Notes: generated by a model from the letters alone, not told the origin. Positions 11,292 to 24,757 are shown, counted from the stretch's first letter. The stretch: 64,000 nt of DNA from Castanea sativa (GCF_040712315.1 NC_134013.1:85504001-85568000); one strand, 5' to 3'. Program-made: numbers and translations.

Positions 11292-12431
11292 TGATGTATA
11301 CTCCATATATATCAAAATCTAGTTTTGATTATGGTTTTTTTCCACGATAAACACCAAGTTTATTTAAAAAAAGAAGAAGAAGTTACATTAAGCAGACTCT
11401 ATCTCTAGCTAGGTCCCTAATTACATTAATAAAAGACGAAACTGAGATTGCAACTAGCCTAAAACTTGTCTCAAAAGCTTAAACTAATGAATCTAGACCC
11501 AATTATGCATCCAAAGAAGAAATAAACTAATCACACCACTCGTACATGAATTTTACAACAATATTAATATAATATAAGCAACTTTACAGTTTCAAATAGA
11601 GATGAGTTGATCTTACAGAAAACATCACATCACTACGGGAATTAATTACCTGCCGCACATAGATTGCCCTCTCTATTTAAATTGGTAAGATGGATATTGA
11701 ATATTTTTCTTTAGGTAGAGGGTCAAATGCTTCATTTACCTGTCCCATTGGCATGTGCTTTGATCAATAAAAAGATGTGGAAGTGGCATTGGTGTCTATG
11801 GCTGGTTTCTAGGGTCACTGGTGGGATTGTGATAGCCATTTATTTGGGTGCAAGGATTAATATTAGCAGTCACCTTTACTTGCAATAAGTATAAACATTA
11901 GTAGTCACCTTTACTTGCAGTGACTTTGTATTAATTATTGCCCAAAAAAAAAAAAATGTTTGGGATATAATGTATTTGGCTGTTTATACATTATACTAGA
12001 TACATTTGGGTTTGGAATTTGCTTAATTCAAATAACTTATTTGTATGGTGCTTTTGAAAGAAATGGTTTTTGGTAATTTTTATGTTAAATGTGTTACACA
12101 AAACAAAAAAACTAATTTATTTAAAATAAGCTACAAGTTAGACTATTTTCAAAAAGTTGATTGCCCTTCAAATCCCAAATGCACATTGTAATGCAAAATG
12201 TTCAGAACCTCTAAACTCTTGTACTATATGAATACTCCATGGATGACACATCCACGATTATGAACAAAACCTCTAACCAACTTCAAGAACCTCTTGAAGT
12301 TTTTTTTCACAGCAACAAGTTTGTATAATAGCAGCATGGCTTCACCGTTAATTCCCATTCACCAAGAATACCATCTTCAGGTCTAATTCAATATCAGTAT
12401 GATAGTGAAATAGATAGAAACACGTACAAAT

Positions 12432-12432
<1 letters not shown>

Positions 12433-12462
<30 letters not shown>
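12433..12462. repeat. CT microsatellite
   Basis: About 15 uninterrupted CT units. No gene is attached. Confidence 0.9.
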
Positions 12463-12465
<3 letters not shown>

Positions 12466-13605
12466 TTTTAGTTATCTGGGCTTAACTAGATCATTTGCAA
12501 GACCTTATAGGAATCTAGTTCAACAATTTTTGATAGATCGAACAACTGTTGAACACAATAGAAACTCCTCTTTCTTTGAGTTGAACCTGGGTCTTCTTCA
12601 ATGTTGAGTGTTGACTGTGTTAGTCCCTTAGATAAGTATTGAAACCTTGTATTGTATGCTTCCCAAATGTAATTAACGTTTTCCATGGCTAGTCATTTGC
12701 TTAAAATACAATTTTTATTATTTGTTGAATATTCCTGTCTTTCCTTACAATTTCTCATTGATTAGTTTAGCTTATATATTTAAAGAAAAAAAGTGGTTTT
12801 TAATTTATTTATAGAAATACTATAAATTTCTCCGATTCTGTTTATTTAGAAAGTTCAGAATTTTTTTTCAAGCATGGATCAAACAAGTGTAAATTTATTG
12901 AAAGGAATCAAAGAGTTCTTTTTTTTTTTTTTTTGAGATGTAAAGGAATCAAAGAGTTGAATATAATATTTGTTTGAACTGCAGTATTATTATACGTGAT
13001 CTTTGATATGGACTGAAATGAATATTGGATATATTTTGGAAATTAACTGTGTATAATATAACTGTGCTTTGAATGAAAGAAAAGTATTTTAATCTTTATT
13101 ACTTGTTATGCCTATTAATATTAACTTTATAGACTAACAATAGGCAGACTTTTTTTCTTTTTTATTGTTGAGGAAAAACAATAGGCACACTTGGCAAACA
13201 GGTGTTAACTCGTGTATTTGGTTTTGACCTATCAAATATGGGTTAAAAATATGTATGCACCAAGGTCAGTTACCACACGTTAGAAACCCTACTGCACTAT
13301 TAGGCTTGAAGCCTTGGATCAGTCGGCTAAACTATGGTTGGTTATCCCTGGGCCTAATTAACTGTTAGAGTACTGGCCTTAAATGTGCTTTATTTTTATT
13401 TTTTAGGTTAGAATGGGTTGGGCCTAAATGTGTGTGTTTTAATCCGAATGGGTTTGCTGCTTTGAACAAAGTCAAATAATAGACAATACTGTGATATGAA
13501 AATAGGCGACGAATGAAAAGAATAAAATAATTTGATTATATCATTGGCATACAAATTAATTAATCAAATGGGAATGTCAAAAAAATAAAAGAATTGATGT
13601 GAGAC

Positions 13606-14202
13606 CATGAGAATGCCAAATGAGTATCAACCTCCTAAGTTCCTACAATTTGACGGTAAGGGCAATTCAAAACAACTCATTGCTCACTTCGTAGAGACTT
13701 GTGAGAATGCAGGAACTCAAGGAAGTCTCCTTGTGAAACAATTTGTTCGTTCACTAAAGGGAAATGCGTTTGATTAGTACACTAATTTGAAACCCGAATG
13801 AATCGACAATTGGAAACAATTCGAAAGGGAGTTTCTCAACCGATTTTATAGCACACATCGCACGGTAAGCATGATGGAGCTTACTAATCAACAATAGGCT
13901 CATCCTTCCACGCTTGGTATTAGTAAGCTCCATCATACTTACCGTGCGATGTGTGCTATAAAATTAGTTGAGAAACTCCCTTTCGAGTGGTTCCCAATTG
14001 TCGATTGATTCAAGTTTCAAATCAATGTATCAATCAAACACATTTCCCTTGAGTGAACGGACAAATTGTTTCACAAGGAGGCTTCCTTGAGTTTCTGCAT
14101 TCTCACAAGTCTCTTCGAAGTGAGCAAATGTGTTGTTTTGAATTGTACTTCCCGTCAAATTGTAGGAACTTAGGAGGTTGGTACCCATTTGGCATTCTCA
14201 TG
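13606..14202. repeat. large inverted repeat made of two retrotransposon gag fragments
   Basis: The left arm 13606-13888 and right arm 13919-14202 are inverted copies of each other around a 30-bp spacer. Read 5' to 3', each arm encodes a Ty3/gypsy Retrotrans_gag fragment starting MRMPN(E/G)YQPPKF, continuing through VRSLKGNAFD and FLNRFYSTHRTV. The plus-strand arm has in-frame stops after NAFD and after NLKPE. Identity is high but not perfect. A transcript would fold into a long hairpin. The adjacent sequence up to about 14520 continues the gag N-terminus of the right arm on the minus strand (QLQDTITNTIRAQYGG). It occupies the place where exons 2 and 3 of XTH-D should be. Confidence 0.88.
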
Positions 14203-14650
14203 TTGTTGATGCACCACTAGTGGAAGAACCACCATATTGTGCTCGAATGGTATTTGTTATTGTGTCTTGCAATTGTTGGACAAATCTTCTATTTATAGGA
14301 GTTTGGAGGTGGGTGAGCAATGTGTGGCGGAGTCTGATTGGTGACACATGTCACAGCTTGATTGGTTCACTTATATCATCGCTTACACGCGCTGGATTAC
14401 TTATGTCATTACTTACATGTGCAGACTACTTATATCATCGCATACACATGCTGATACATGATTGGTTTTTTTTTTTTTTCATGCATTTTATACCCCTATT
14501 TCAATGACACTTTACAAATTTATGTTAGTTTCTGAATAGTGATAACAAAACCTAACAATGGCGATTTGTAGAGTACGTGGTGCTGGCGCTTTATAGTTGA
14601 CTGTATTTATTTTGTGGACGTGTGTACTTGGTAGTATGTCGTCTACCGAC
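14203..14650 (-). mobile_element. gag 5' region and leader of the right-arm retroelement fragment
   Basis: The minus strand from about 14290 to 14203 reads into the right gag arm with QLQDTITNTIRAQYGGSS. Upstream (14300-14650) is untranslatable sequence with a TATAAATA motif near 14292-14300 and short repeats ('TTATATCATCGC', 14370-14445), possibly leader or LTR sequence. No defined LTR end is found. It joins the XTH-D intron-1 acceptor region at about 14650. Confidence 0.55.
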
Positions 14651-15055
14651 CTATAACTGTAAATTCACACCTAACAAGATGATATATATTAGTATACCTT
14701 GAAGCATGGAATATATAAACAAAATAGTATTATAGAAGATAGAGGCAAATGGTGATTTAGCAGAACTCACATAGTAGGCAGTGACTATGCCAGCAGAGTT
14801 TCCAAGGACAAGCTTGAGTTGCATATCAATCTTCCCGAATAAATATTCATTCTTGGATTGGAATCCAGAGCCAGAGGCTTTGTCAAGGGAGAGAGAAAGA
14901 AGCTCGCCATTGTTGAGAATCTCAGCACGGCCATCACCCCATGTAATATCAAAATCTTGGTACAAGTTACTAGCAGAGGCAGACAATATCAAAGAACCAA
15001 GCATTAAAGTACTGATCATCAGCATCACTGGAAATGTTGAAGGAAAAGAAGCCAT
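14651..15055 (-). pseudogene. pseudogene XTH-D, exon 1 only
   Basis: Exon 1 (15055-14771) is still open for 95 residues with start MASFPSTF, signal peptide and a good GTGAGT donor at 14770. Intron 1 follows to the acceptor region near 14652, where after only a few bases of exon 2 the XTH sequence ends in retroelement DNA. Exons 2 and 3, with the whole active site, are missing, so no enzyme can be made. Changes relative to XTH-C include Lys-to-Glu in GRAKIL and Pro-to-Leu in LVPGN. The promoter region still looks like that of XTH-C. Confidence 0.9.
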
Positions 15056-15225
15056 GGATATATGAAAGAGGGTAATTGAAAATACGAGTAAGAAGAGCTT
15101 ATGAAGTGAAGGGATGGATGAGTATGGTTGAGAACTTGGATTGGTATTTATAAATAGTGAGAAGTGAATAGTGATACGTTTCGTAAGGCCAGAGTAAAAG
15201 AGGAAGTAACATAGGAAGGTCCACC

Positions 15226-15254
15226 AGTCAAGTCAGCTATGGACAGCTGCTGGG
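15226..15254 (-). promoter_or_regulatory. conserved upstream block with W-box, XTH-D
   Basis: This is the same block as at 10742-10770, reading CCCAGCAGCTGTCCATAGC then TGACTTGACT on the minus strand, retained although the gene body is lost. Confidence 0.4.
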
Positions 15255-16089
15255 TTTAAGAGATCGCGGTCAAATCTCAAAAGCGTTTTTCCTAGTCCTA
15301 ATAGTAATAACTCAATCACAAATTTTCTACCAAAAATAAAAGACATAAAAAAAATTAAGGACAAGAATTTTTTGGTTGTCAGAATCAGACTCAACCTAAC
15401 CCTTTTTGTTTTTTTTTGGGTTATATCATTGTGGGTAATGGGACGCGGTTTTGGTTTTGGTTTTGCATTGATATAATGAGCCGAAGTAGATAGGTTGGTG
15501 CTGCACAGTACGCATCACAAAGCTGCTTATTAGCTGGGTTAGCGTTAGCACATCATTATTATTTTTTAGAGAAGCATATTATTGTTTTTTTTTTTTTTTT
15601 GATAGGGAAGCATATTATTGTTATGTGTGCCTATTTTAAATTGTTCTGTTTCTGTGACATATGTGATTGTTTAAAAAATGAAAGTCAAAAGAAGAAGATA
15701 TGTGCATGCGTTAGCACCGACGGCTGGAATCAACACCGACAAGGACATAAAAAAACAAAGTATCTTATCCCATTGCACAAAAGTTACTTTTTACTTTTTT
15801 ATTCTGTCTTTTTGGTTGAGGTTGGGGCGTTTCAAAAGGAAAAGTGAAAATTTTATTTAGGAGAAAATGAGAAAAAAAAAAAAATCATTGGGATACATTA
15901 AATCCTGGACTTTTAAATTAAAAGACTTGAGAAATTTTATTCTCACTACATATGAGATGGTTGCACTTACAATTTTTGAACTTTTATTTTAATCAATTTG
16001 ATATAAAATTTGAGTAATTATACAGTTATAAACTATTTTATTATTTATTTACAAAATGTTGATGTGTTCAACATGTTATTGGTTTTCAT

Positions 16090-16296
16090 TAGTCATATCC
16101 AATCCACTAGCTAGATTGACCCACCCACCCAGATTGACCAGACCGACCTGAAAACTACCGAATCTGAGGGAACCTGACCAGTTTGACCCAAGTCCTTCAT
16201 CAGTCGGCAGCAGGTCTGGAAATTGCACACTCGATTTGATTGGGTCATTTTCGAGTTGGGCACAAAACTAACCCTGACGACCAGCAGACACCCCTA
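16090..16296. mobile_element. hAT-like MITE
   Basis: It is flanked by perfect 8-bp duplications GTTTTCAT (16082-16089 and 16297-16304), the length hAT elements make. The ends are TAGTCATATC and (from the right) TAGGGGTGTC. There is no coding capacity. Confidence 0.7.
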
Positions 16297-17172
16297 GTTT
16301 TCATTTAGCCTACCATGAATATTACTTTTTCATTCACCAATAATTACTCACCATATCAACAATTTGTAAATTTTTTTGTAAAATAGTTTATATTTCTAGC
16401 ATTATTCATATGAATTTGGTAATGTAGTAAATAGATCTCTGAACTTTTTTTATTTAATACATAAACTTTGATACTATAGCAACAAGACGCCCTTAACTTT
16501 TTCCTATCACCAATTTTAAATTTTTTAGGGACCAAATAATCAACAAAAATATAATTAAAGGAATCTTACTTCAAAAACATAAAAATATAGAGGGTGCATT
16601 TGTTATAGTCCTAATGTTTATGCACTAAATTGGATAAAATAAAAATTAAGGGGTGTAAATGAAATTATCCAAATTAAGTTCAGGAGGTGTCAAGGGAATC
16701 TTATCCTAAGACAATTTAAACTAGACTTTCTTATGTATGCATTTTATGTGTGAGGGTCAGACTTGTTTGGAGTTTTTTTTAGGTATTTATGAAAGTCTAG
16801 GGTTTGCAATGTCATATTAAAAAGTGTACGGTTTTTTTTGGTACTTTCCCCTTTTATTTAACATGATGTGTACTCCACGCCAAAATGTGGTTATAAATAC
16901 GGTTTTTTCCCTTGATAAACAACAAGTTTATTTTAAAATGAGGGTTACATTATAAAGCATGAGCCAAATCCATCTCTAGCTAGGGCCCTAATCACAATAG
17001 AAGGTTTAACTGAGATGGCGACTTTGGATTACAGTTGAAGCCCCAACCTATCAAATAGTGAGTTGGCTCAATATTCATGTTATGGCTTTATATCAATAAA
17101 TAAATGTTTGTTGGGGAGAGAACACATTGGAGAAATTTTAATTTAGTTAAGTGTTATATATAGAGACACTAT

Positions 17173-17523
17173 GGGCTTGTTTGGATTACCATAATTTTGA
17201 GTGATATCACTCAGTTTTCATTATTGAGTTTCCAAAACGCGTGGGTCTCACGGAAAAAATCTTGTTTGGCTTGGTTTTTGGGTGGTATTTCCATCACTCA
17301 AAACTCAAAAATTTGAGTGATGGATGATGGAAACTGAAAACAGAATTTTGGTGTTTCCAGTTTCTGAAATATGAGTTATGGTGGCAAAAGGTGAGTTTGT
17401 GACCAAACAAGAATTTTGGAGTTTTTGAGATAAAGTGAGGTTTGGGATATGAGTTATGGGATTTTAGTTTAAGTTATGAATATTAAGTTATGAAAACTGA
17501 GTCATGGCCAAACCAAACGAGCC
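17173..17523. mobile_element. MITE with GGGCTTGTTTGG-type ends
   Basis: The left end GGGCTTGTTTGGATTACC and right end (read inwards) GGCTCGTTTGGTTTGGCC form inverted repeats, and the subterminal 'CTCAGTTTTCAT' is present at both ends in inverted orientation. It interrupts sequence homologous to 11440-11500, which serves as an approximate empty site. It resembles PIF/Harbinger-type MITEs, but no clear 3-bp target duplication is seen. Confidence 0.65.
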
Positions 17524-17759
17524 TGTACTTCACCTAAAAACTTAAGCTAATGAGTATGGGTCAAATTATTTTTTACTAACTACTTATTCTTTGCATTAGT
17601 ATCTATGGCAGGCAAAAAGTAAAACAAAGAAATTAAGCAGGCATTAATCATTCTACTGTTTGCTCACACAATTAATTTTTAGAGGTAAAATGCAATGTCA
17701 ATCTTTAAGTACCTGTTATGTGATAAAAAAATTGATGGTCAGATCAATCTTAAGTGTGA

Positions 17760-18375
17760 AGTAAAAATATTCAACTAGAAAAAACCTTGAAATGGCTAAG
17801 TGTCTGTCCTCGGGTTTGGTCCAAGGAAGATGTTACAATTGAATTCTCTCTTTTTCCTATATCTTTCCCCCAAAAGAACTCCCCTTGATCCAGGTGTTTC
17901 TTGGCTTTATATAGTTTAGCCAAAATGCATCTAGATTTTACATTTGGAGGGTTAGGATCAGACTTTCCTAATACTTGTCCCATCAAGGCATTGCTAGAAG
18001 GTTTTTACACTAAGGTGTGAGCTGTGTGGGTATTGTTCATGGTAATATTCCCATTAATGCAGCCAACTAAGTGATTGCAGTACATTTAATGCGGAAGAGA
18101 TGACTACTTTGTCCTTCCTTTTTCTTCTCTTTCTTGTTCAATGCCAAGTTACCCTTGTCCACCCTCGAGTTGGGCCATGCTCCCTTTAACTCTGACTCTC
18201 GACTTTTCGAGGTTAGGTAGATGTTCTCGGTGCCCTTGCCAACTATGGTTATACAACTTCTGTATGAGTTAGATGTATACTTTCCGAGGACATTCCATCA
18301 ATATTTCCCGTGGTTTACCTCCTCACAAATGCCCTCACCTATTTTATAAGTTGTTTGGATTCTCATCCCCCCACA
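17760..18375 (-). repeat. gypsy LTR remnant, minus orientation
   Basis: On the minus strand it starts TGTGGGGGGATGAGAATCC (18375) and contains LTR-like features also present in the flanking elements (for example 'CATTAATG' with 'GCAGCCA' near 18055). The other end is probably near 17832 ('CAATTGTAACA' on the minus strand) or 17760. No matching target duplication was found. It is absent from the paralogous block near 11500. Confidence 0.5.
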
Positions 18376-19440
18376 GTATCCAATATAGGCTTTATCACTT
18401 AATTAACCACATCACTTACATGTAAATATTACAACACTATAGGAATATAGTATTAATATAAGGTATTTATCATTAAAACTATTTTATGGTATAAAACAAT
18501 TTTAAGCATAAGTTGATTTTACAAAAAAATCAACAGATGAATTATGTGCCCTACATGGATTGTCCTCTCTGTTTCAATTGCTAAGGTGGATATTGAAGTA
18601 TTTTACTTGTGGTTGAGGGTCAAATGCTTCATTTAACCATCCCATTGGCACGTGCTTTGATCAATAAAAATATGTGGAAGTGGCTTTGGTGTTTATGGGT
18701 TCAAGGGTTAATTAATATTAGTAGTCGCCTTTGGTTGCAGTGACTATGTATGATTGCCAGAAAAAAAAAATGGTTTGGATGTGATGTATTTGCCTATTTA
18801 TACTAAATATAATGTAAGGTAAAAATGTTCACACCTATTTATATTAGATGAATGTATGAGGCTAACGTTCAACTTGTGAAATTAATCGCATAATAATCAT
18901 GCACTTGTTGTTATGACTTATGAGTGTTATGTTCGAGTGTTCAACCTATCACTGATTGCATAATAAGCATGCACAATATCCCACAACATGCCAACAATGA
19001 TAAGCATGATTTCACTGTAAAAAAAGCATGCCCTGTTATAGTCCAAACAAAATTAAGCAAAATCAATTCAAAGTTGAAATGTCGATCGGCCAGCTTTTGG
19101 TATTTTATATGGTCACACAACTTGTATTTGCAGGCTAGGTTTCCCAGTGGTGTGCTACTTATGTGTGAGAGAGAGATCTTTGGATTCATTTTGGGTTTGG
19201 GTATTGTACCGAGTGTCTATATGTCACCTTTAATATGCTTATATTGTTAATGAAACTTTTATCTTCAATGTCACCATATATTTAGCCATAAGCTTAAGGT
19301 AAAGCCATGTAAATTTTTGTGCTAAAACTTAGAAGTAATTGGTTGTTTTATCTTTCTATTTCTATTTTGCTCACTATAATAGTATAATACCCACATTAAG
19401 CATTTTTTTAGGAAAACATATATTATACTATGCACAAATT

Positions 19441-19443
<3 letters not shown>

Positions 19444-19474
<31 letters not shown>
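19444..19474. repeat. AT microsatellite
   Basis: About 15 AT units in AT-rich intergenic DNA. Confidence 0.9.
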
Positions 19475-19476
<2 letters not shown>

Positions 19477-20065
19477 TTGAGTTCAAATTATAGCTAATAT
19501 AACTTTAAGTAATGTTACACTATTCAATATTTTTTAATTAAATACAAATTTTGACAAATTTACCATTAAATTATATTATATTTGCATATTTTTTATCTTT
19601 GCATATTTTTTATGCTCAAAATGATCAAAGATTATTCGTCATAGGATCAATCAATTTTTTAAATTCAAATTTTTTATTTAAAATAATATAAAAGATGAAT
19701 TTATAAATTGAATAGTAAATAACTTCCCATTGACATAAAATTTGACAGGAGCATTATAAATATATAAAAAGCATCTAATTCACGGGTGAGATTTTCAAAA
19801 TATAAATCCTATAATAAGTTATTCAACCCATACATACATTCATACATACAAAAAGAAAATCGATATTTAATAGTTTTTTAAACAGATTAAGATATGTAAT
19901 ATATATTATACAAGCTTACAATAATATTATCTCACAAGATAATAAGAGTGCGACAAATAATCAACCCGCTAAGTGAAAACTAAGAGCAACATACAAGAAA
20001 AAAAAAAAAATCCACAATTGTGAGGTAGGCCTAGGTACTATGTTATCTTGTAGTTTCTTTCATCT

Positions 20066-21300
20066 CTACGATGCATTGGCAATGGCACACTCTGGAGGAA
20101 AGCCCTGTGGGAAGCGCTTGGTGTCTGTGCAGTAGTTATAAATCATGTAATTTTTCTGCACCCACTTCAGCCTGGCTTGTCTTGTGGTATCCAAATCTTC
20201 TTTCAGCCACGAATTATTGTTGGAAGTTGTTGAAGATGGAGACTTTGAACTACAAGAAGATGACCCAGAAGACCATAAACATGCTTTGGCATTGAAGTTC
20301 CTATATGAAGCAGTAAAGGGAGCTTGTGACCAATCTGTCTTCACAAGCCCTCCTCTTGTTGCCCAATCATCTGCGTTCCAGAGGCTAGAGTATAACCTCA
20401 TTGGCTGCTTCTTTGGGAATGGAATGCCAATCGACTCAGAGTTCTTGAATTTTCTAATGGGAGTACCATCCACAGAGAAGCTGAAATGTGCAGCAAAATA
20501 GCAAGTTAATGCAAAGTTGAAAAAAGCCATGAAATAAAATTTCATGCTCAAAGAATTTTAATACATATTAAGAAATGATAAATTTTAGTAGTTAAATTTT
20601 ATTTTGTCAATCCTCTTGAGTCCAGACTCTGCTTTGATATCATGATATTAATCAATTGTAACAAAAATTTAAACCGTTAGAAAATGGTTAATTTAACCAT
20701 TATTCGAACTGAAACAGAGTGTTCTTACATGATGACTTGTGGATTCCATAGAACAGAGTAGGTGTGGAAATTAGCTGTGGGGTCAAACCAAAGGTAGAAT
20801 TGTTGCTCTCTGTTTCCTTTGCCTTGGGTAAATATGTTAGTGTGAAGAATGTAAGGATCACCACTTAGATTACCCAAGAATTCAAAGTCTATCTCATCCC
20901 ATGTTGACCCTTTTGAAGATAACTGCAAGTCAAGCACAGAAATATATACTTGTATTAGTCAAAAAAAAGTACATAACATAAGACGAAAAAAGATTGGGGC
21001 AAGTCTTATAGTGCAAGGGGTACTTACATAGTATGCAGTTACTGTGCCTGCAGAATTTCCTGGGACAAGTTTGAGTTGCATGTCAATCTTACCAAAGAGA
21101 AATTCATTCTTGGACTGAAAGCCAGAGCCAGACCCCCTATCAAGTGAGAGAGTAAGAAGTCCCCCATTGTTGAGTATCTTACCACGACCATCACCCCAAG
21201 TGACATCAAAGTCCTGGGAAAAGCTACCTGCATAGGCAACCAAAGCATAGCTAGCCAAGAAAGTCAGTAACAGCTTCAATGTTGAAGAAGAGGGAGCCAT
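20066..21300 (-). CDS. XTH-E: xyloglucan endotransglucosylase/hydrolase, diverged copy
   Basis: Exons (minus) are 21300-21028, 20922-20729 and 20480-20066, giving 293 residues. The start [10 protein letters not shown] has a different signal peptide from XTH-A, C and D (about residues 1-24). The active site [10 protein letters not shown] gives Glu101 and Glu105, and NLS is at 109. Exon 1 has DRGSGSGF where the others have DKASGSGF. The C terminus is [10 protein letters not shown], longer than the left-arm copies. The Ser-rich linker contains an Asn run (SNNNS). Both introns are GT-AG. It lacks the conserved W-box block of C and D and is probably an older paralogue. Confidence 0.93.
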
Positions 21301-22722
21301 AGATAGAGAGATTTTCTTTTGTTATTGTTATTGTTATTGATGAGTGTGGGACAGATTAGGGTTGAGATAGGAGAGAAATAATGTTGGGTTGGTGAAGATT
21401 GTGGTGCATGGAATTGGCATTTTAAAGGAGGGAAAAGGTAAGTGAAAATGTTATTGGGAGGGTGCCTCCCAATGTCAATTTGTGGGGCTTCTATTTGAAT
21501 AAGAGCTGGACACAGATGGCAAAGGGTAGTAGTACTGGTGCTATGATTTTGAAATGCAATTAGTGACAATAAATTTTGGGTAGTGATAGTTCCACAAAGT
21601 TTACGTGACACACACTATCACGTCGGCTGAAATTTTTAGTTAAAATGCTTGTCATTTTGTAATTATAATTGAATTTGTATTTTCAAAATACGATTTTACA
21701 TTATGTGTGCAATGGAGAACGTATAACAAGATTTAGTCATAAATTTTATTACTTTTTAAAGATTTGATGTGATTGGTGCAACATAATTTTCATATAGGAT
21801 CATAACTAGTTTAATAGCATAATAGAGAAGATAGCATTTGTAAGTTGATATTTGCATTAGAAACATCAAAAAAATATTAATTAGTCTATAATGTTGTTGA
21901 TATCATTAACACCATTTTTATTAATATAAATCATAACTTACTGTTTCAATAATTGGTAAAAAAATTGTGCAATTTTTATTGTATGTTCACTTGTTGTTTT
22001 GCAATATGCATGTCACACGTGTTACATGTGACAATCCAACCTTCGCTAGATAACACAGTCGCTACAGATGAGTGATGAGACCTTTAAGACCAATCTTGTT
22101 GTGCCTCGTCCACTTTTAACTTGCCTTACGCAATATAGCTTACTAGATTAGACCAGTGACTCTTTTCAAAAAAAAAAAAAGAAGATTAGACCAGTGACCA
22201 GTATGGTTGGACTTCTTTCTAGTAGAACCTCTATTTATAATTTATTATTGATAAAGATTGATTCATATATACAGCGAAATAGAAAACTATGATTGGGGTT
22301 TACTCTGTTTTTATTTTTTAGTATTTTTTATATAATTTTGCTAATATGTGCTTTAAGATATACAATAATTAATTATTTTTGATAATATTTTTTAAAAAAT
22401 TAAAAAATTATTGAAAATTTTTTTAATTTTTAAAAAAATATTTTTAAAAATAAATGACTTAACGTGTATTAACCGGACCCTTTTTTATAAACAACGATTG
22501 GGTTTATCCATTTTATACTTGCGAGGAATACTTTTTGGCGGCCCATGCTCGCCCACAGGCCAGAGTGCTTACAAGTTGCACCAAAACCATACGTTTTGTT
22601 CAAGTTATGTGTGATACTATTAATTTAAAAAGGCGTTGAGATGATAATAATTGAATGGACCCAGTTAACAGTGTTGTTAGGATATTTATTAATAAATTAT
22701 TTTTAAAATTATTTTTATTTTT

Positions 22723-22856
22723 TATATAAGATAGAAATTTTATTTTAGTCTAATATAAATATATATGTATGTGGAATTCTTTTTTAGAGACTTGAAGTTC
22801 TGCTCATCCCTTATTTTTTCACAAACATTTACATTTGTAGAATGACCACCGTATCA
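22723..22856 (-). repeat. tRNA-derived SINE copy 1
   Basis: On the minus strand it reads GGTGGTCATTCTACAAATG ... ACTTCAAGTCT ... CCACATACATATATATTTA ... AATTTCTATCTTA. It is the most diverged of four copies of one family in this window (others at 23036, 35051 and 48797). Confidence 0.7.
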
Positions 22857-23035
22857 AAGTATGCAGTGATTAAAAAGTTTTAATACTACTTTTATTAAAA
22901 ATATACAAAATTGTCATAAAAGTTATTTTTTTTTCTTGTACTCTAAAAAATTTCTAAAAATTGTTCATTAACGAATGACTGAAGGGTATATGTTAATTTA
23001 TTTATTTTTTGGTAAATGAATTATTATTATTATTT

Positions 23036-23170
23036 TATATAAAATAGAATTTCTACTCTAACATAATCTAAATATATGTGTGTGAAACTCCCTGCTGAAG
23101 ACTTGAACTCTGACCCTTACCCCACAAGCATTTATATTTGTGGAGTAACTATAGCAGGGTGCGCGGTGGT
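23036..23170 (-). repeat. tRNA-derived SINE copy 2
   Basis: The minus strand reads GCGCACCCTGCTATAGTTAC ... CAGAGTTCAAGTCTTC ... TTTCACACACATATATTTAG ... GTTAGAGTAGAAATTCTAT. GAGTTCAAGTCT resembles a pol III B box. It is the same family as copies 1, 3 and 4. Confidence 0.75.
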
Positions 23171-24176
23171 ATACTTGAATTATTAAATAATTGACTAAGT
23201 CAATTTGATTAGGATAAATTTGGAATTAAATATATAGCTTTAGAAGCCAGCTGTGATTGGGATGTATGGATAAGCATTGGGAGAATTGGTTGGATATTTT
23301 CGTCATTAATAGTAGTAAAGTTCATAGTAATATCAAGAGGACATGTAATTGGTTGATTTTGTTTTGTTTTTGACCTAAGTTCCCGTACATTTGGTGGCAG
23401 AGTAGGTGGGATGGAACTTAGGAAGGAGACAAACGCTGCTTGAGTAGTAACATTAAAGTGATTGACAGCTCATGACGACTAGGGGTATTTTAGATTAACT
23501 AAGATTAAAAATCATACTTTATAGTGAAAAAAAATAAATAAGACTCCAAATGTATTTGGATTGGTCCCAACCACAAAAGTTTAGTCGGTTCTTTCAGCAA
23601 AAAAAAAAGAAAAAAGAAAAAAAAAATTTAGTCCGTTCTCATCCAAACAAATAAAGTTTAGTCGATTAGCCATTTTAGCTCATAAAGTTTTTACTCTCTC
23701 ATATGGCATGACAAATCTAAAATTTACAGGTCACCCTATACAAGCTAAAAATGATAACTTTAAGCTTGCTTTAGGAATTAAAAATCGATAAATACCTTCT
23801 TTCCTTTCTCAAAAAAAAAAAAAAATCGATAATTTAAGTTTTAAGATTAAAAACATTAATTTTAAGTTTGTTATTAAGGACTAATGGGGATTATAAATAA
23901 GCTTTCAAAAAAAAAATGGGGGTTATAAATAATCATTTTAAATCTGTTAAGAATTAAGAGTAAACACTTCAAATTTCAATAATTAAAATCACTCGTACAC
24001 TAAAATTTAGGAACCAAAGATTTTAACCCAAAAAAAAAAATCAAGTACACCCAAGAACAGTTTAATACAGATTGAGATAATTTTTAAGTGAGATTTTTCT
24101 CTTTTTTTTTTTTAATATTGAAATATCAATTAAATAATATTTATTTAACTTTTTTTTTTGTTGAAAAACTAAGAAA

Positions 24177-24581
24177 ATGTTTGGTAACTGTTTTTTTCTT
24201 CTTATTTTCTATTTTAAAAAATAATTTTCTATTTTTGAAACTAAAAAACTTGTTTGGCAACTCAAAATGGACAGAAAATAAAAATTGTTCTTCAAACTCA
24301 ATTTGTGAAGAAACTGAAAACATGCAAAAATCTATTTTCAAATTCTAGTTTTCAAAATTCAAAGAAAACATGCATTTGATTTAATGAGTTAGCATTAGAA
24401 TTCAAATCCTAATAACAACATATATTAGTATTTTCTATTTTTTTCTTCAAAAAACGTTTTTTTAAAAATTTCAACTAACCAAACATGTTTTTGGTTTCTA
24501 AAATACAAGAAAATTGTTTTTCTTTATATTTCCAAAAATAAGTTTTTTAAAAATGAAAAAACAAAAACTGTTACCAAACAT
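24177..24581. mobile_element. MITE with GTTTGGTAAC inverted ends
   Basis: ATGTTTGGTAACTGTTTTT at the left and its inverted form AAAAACTGTTACCAAACAT at the right differ at only one position. The interior is AT-rich with no coding capacity. A decayed relative lies at 32802-33122. Confidence 0.75.
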
Positions 24582-24757
24582 AACTTAATATTCTTGCTAC
24601 TTAAGATGTAAAATTATTAATTAAGTTCTTGTATTTAAATTTTATTAATCTCTTTTAAAATTGATAAAAGCTAGTCCACTTTAATTAACAAACTCATAAC
24701 TATGTTATTTTGCTAAAATAATTTAGGGGTTTAATTGAGTTACATTTCTATTAGCCT

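Larger units (their letters stand above)
10803..13605. other. intergenic between XTH-C and the gag hairpin
   Basis: No gene is seen. It holds a Stowaway-like MITE end (about 11040-11291), a block (about 11320-11960) duplicated at about 16880-18770, a sequence around 12190-12440 that recurs at about 37400-37660 (both with 'TTCAAGAACCTCTTGAA'), a CT microsatellite (12433-12462), and from about 13400 the XTH 3'-flank repeat that once followed XTH-D. Confidence 0.6.
15256..20065. other. intergenic between XTH-D and XTH-E
   Basis: No gene is seen. It contains XTH-D upstream DNA (to about 15790), a hAT-like MITE (16090-16296), a MITE (17173-17523), a gypsy LTR remnant (about 17760-18375), the second copy of the block at 11320-11960 (about 16880-17170, 17525-17620 and 18500-18770), and an AT microsatellite (19444-19474). 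ORFs of 60-108 codons here have no family features. Confidence 0.6.
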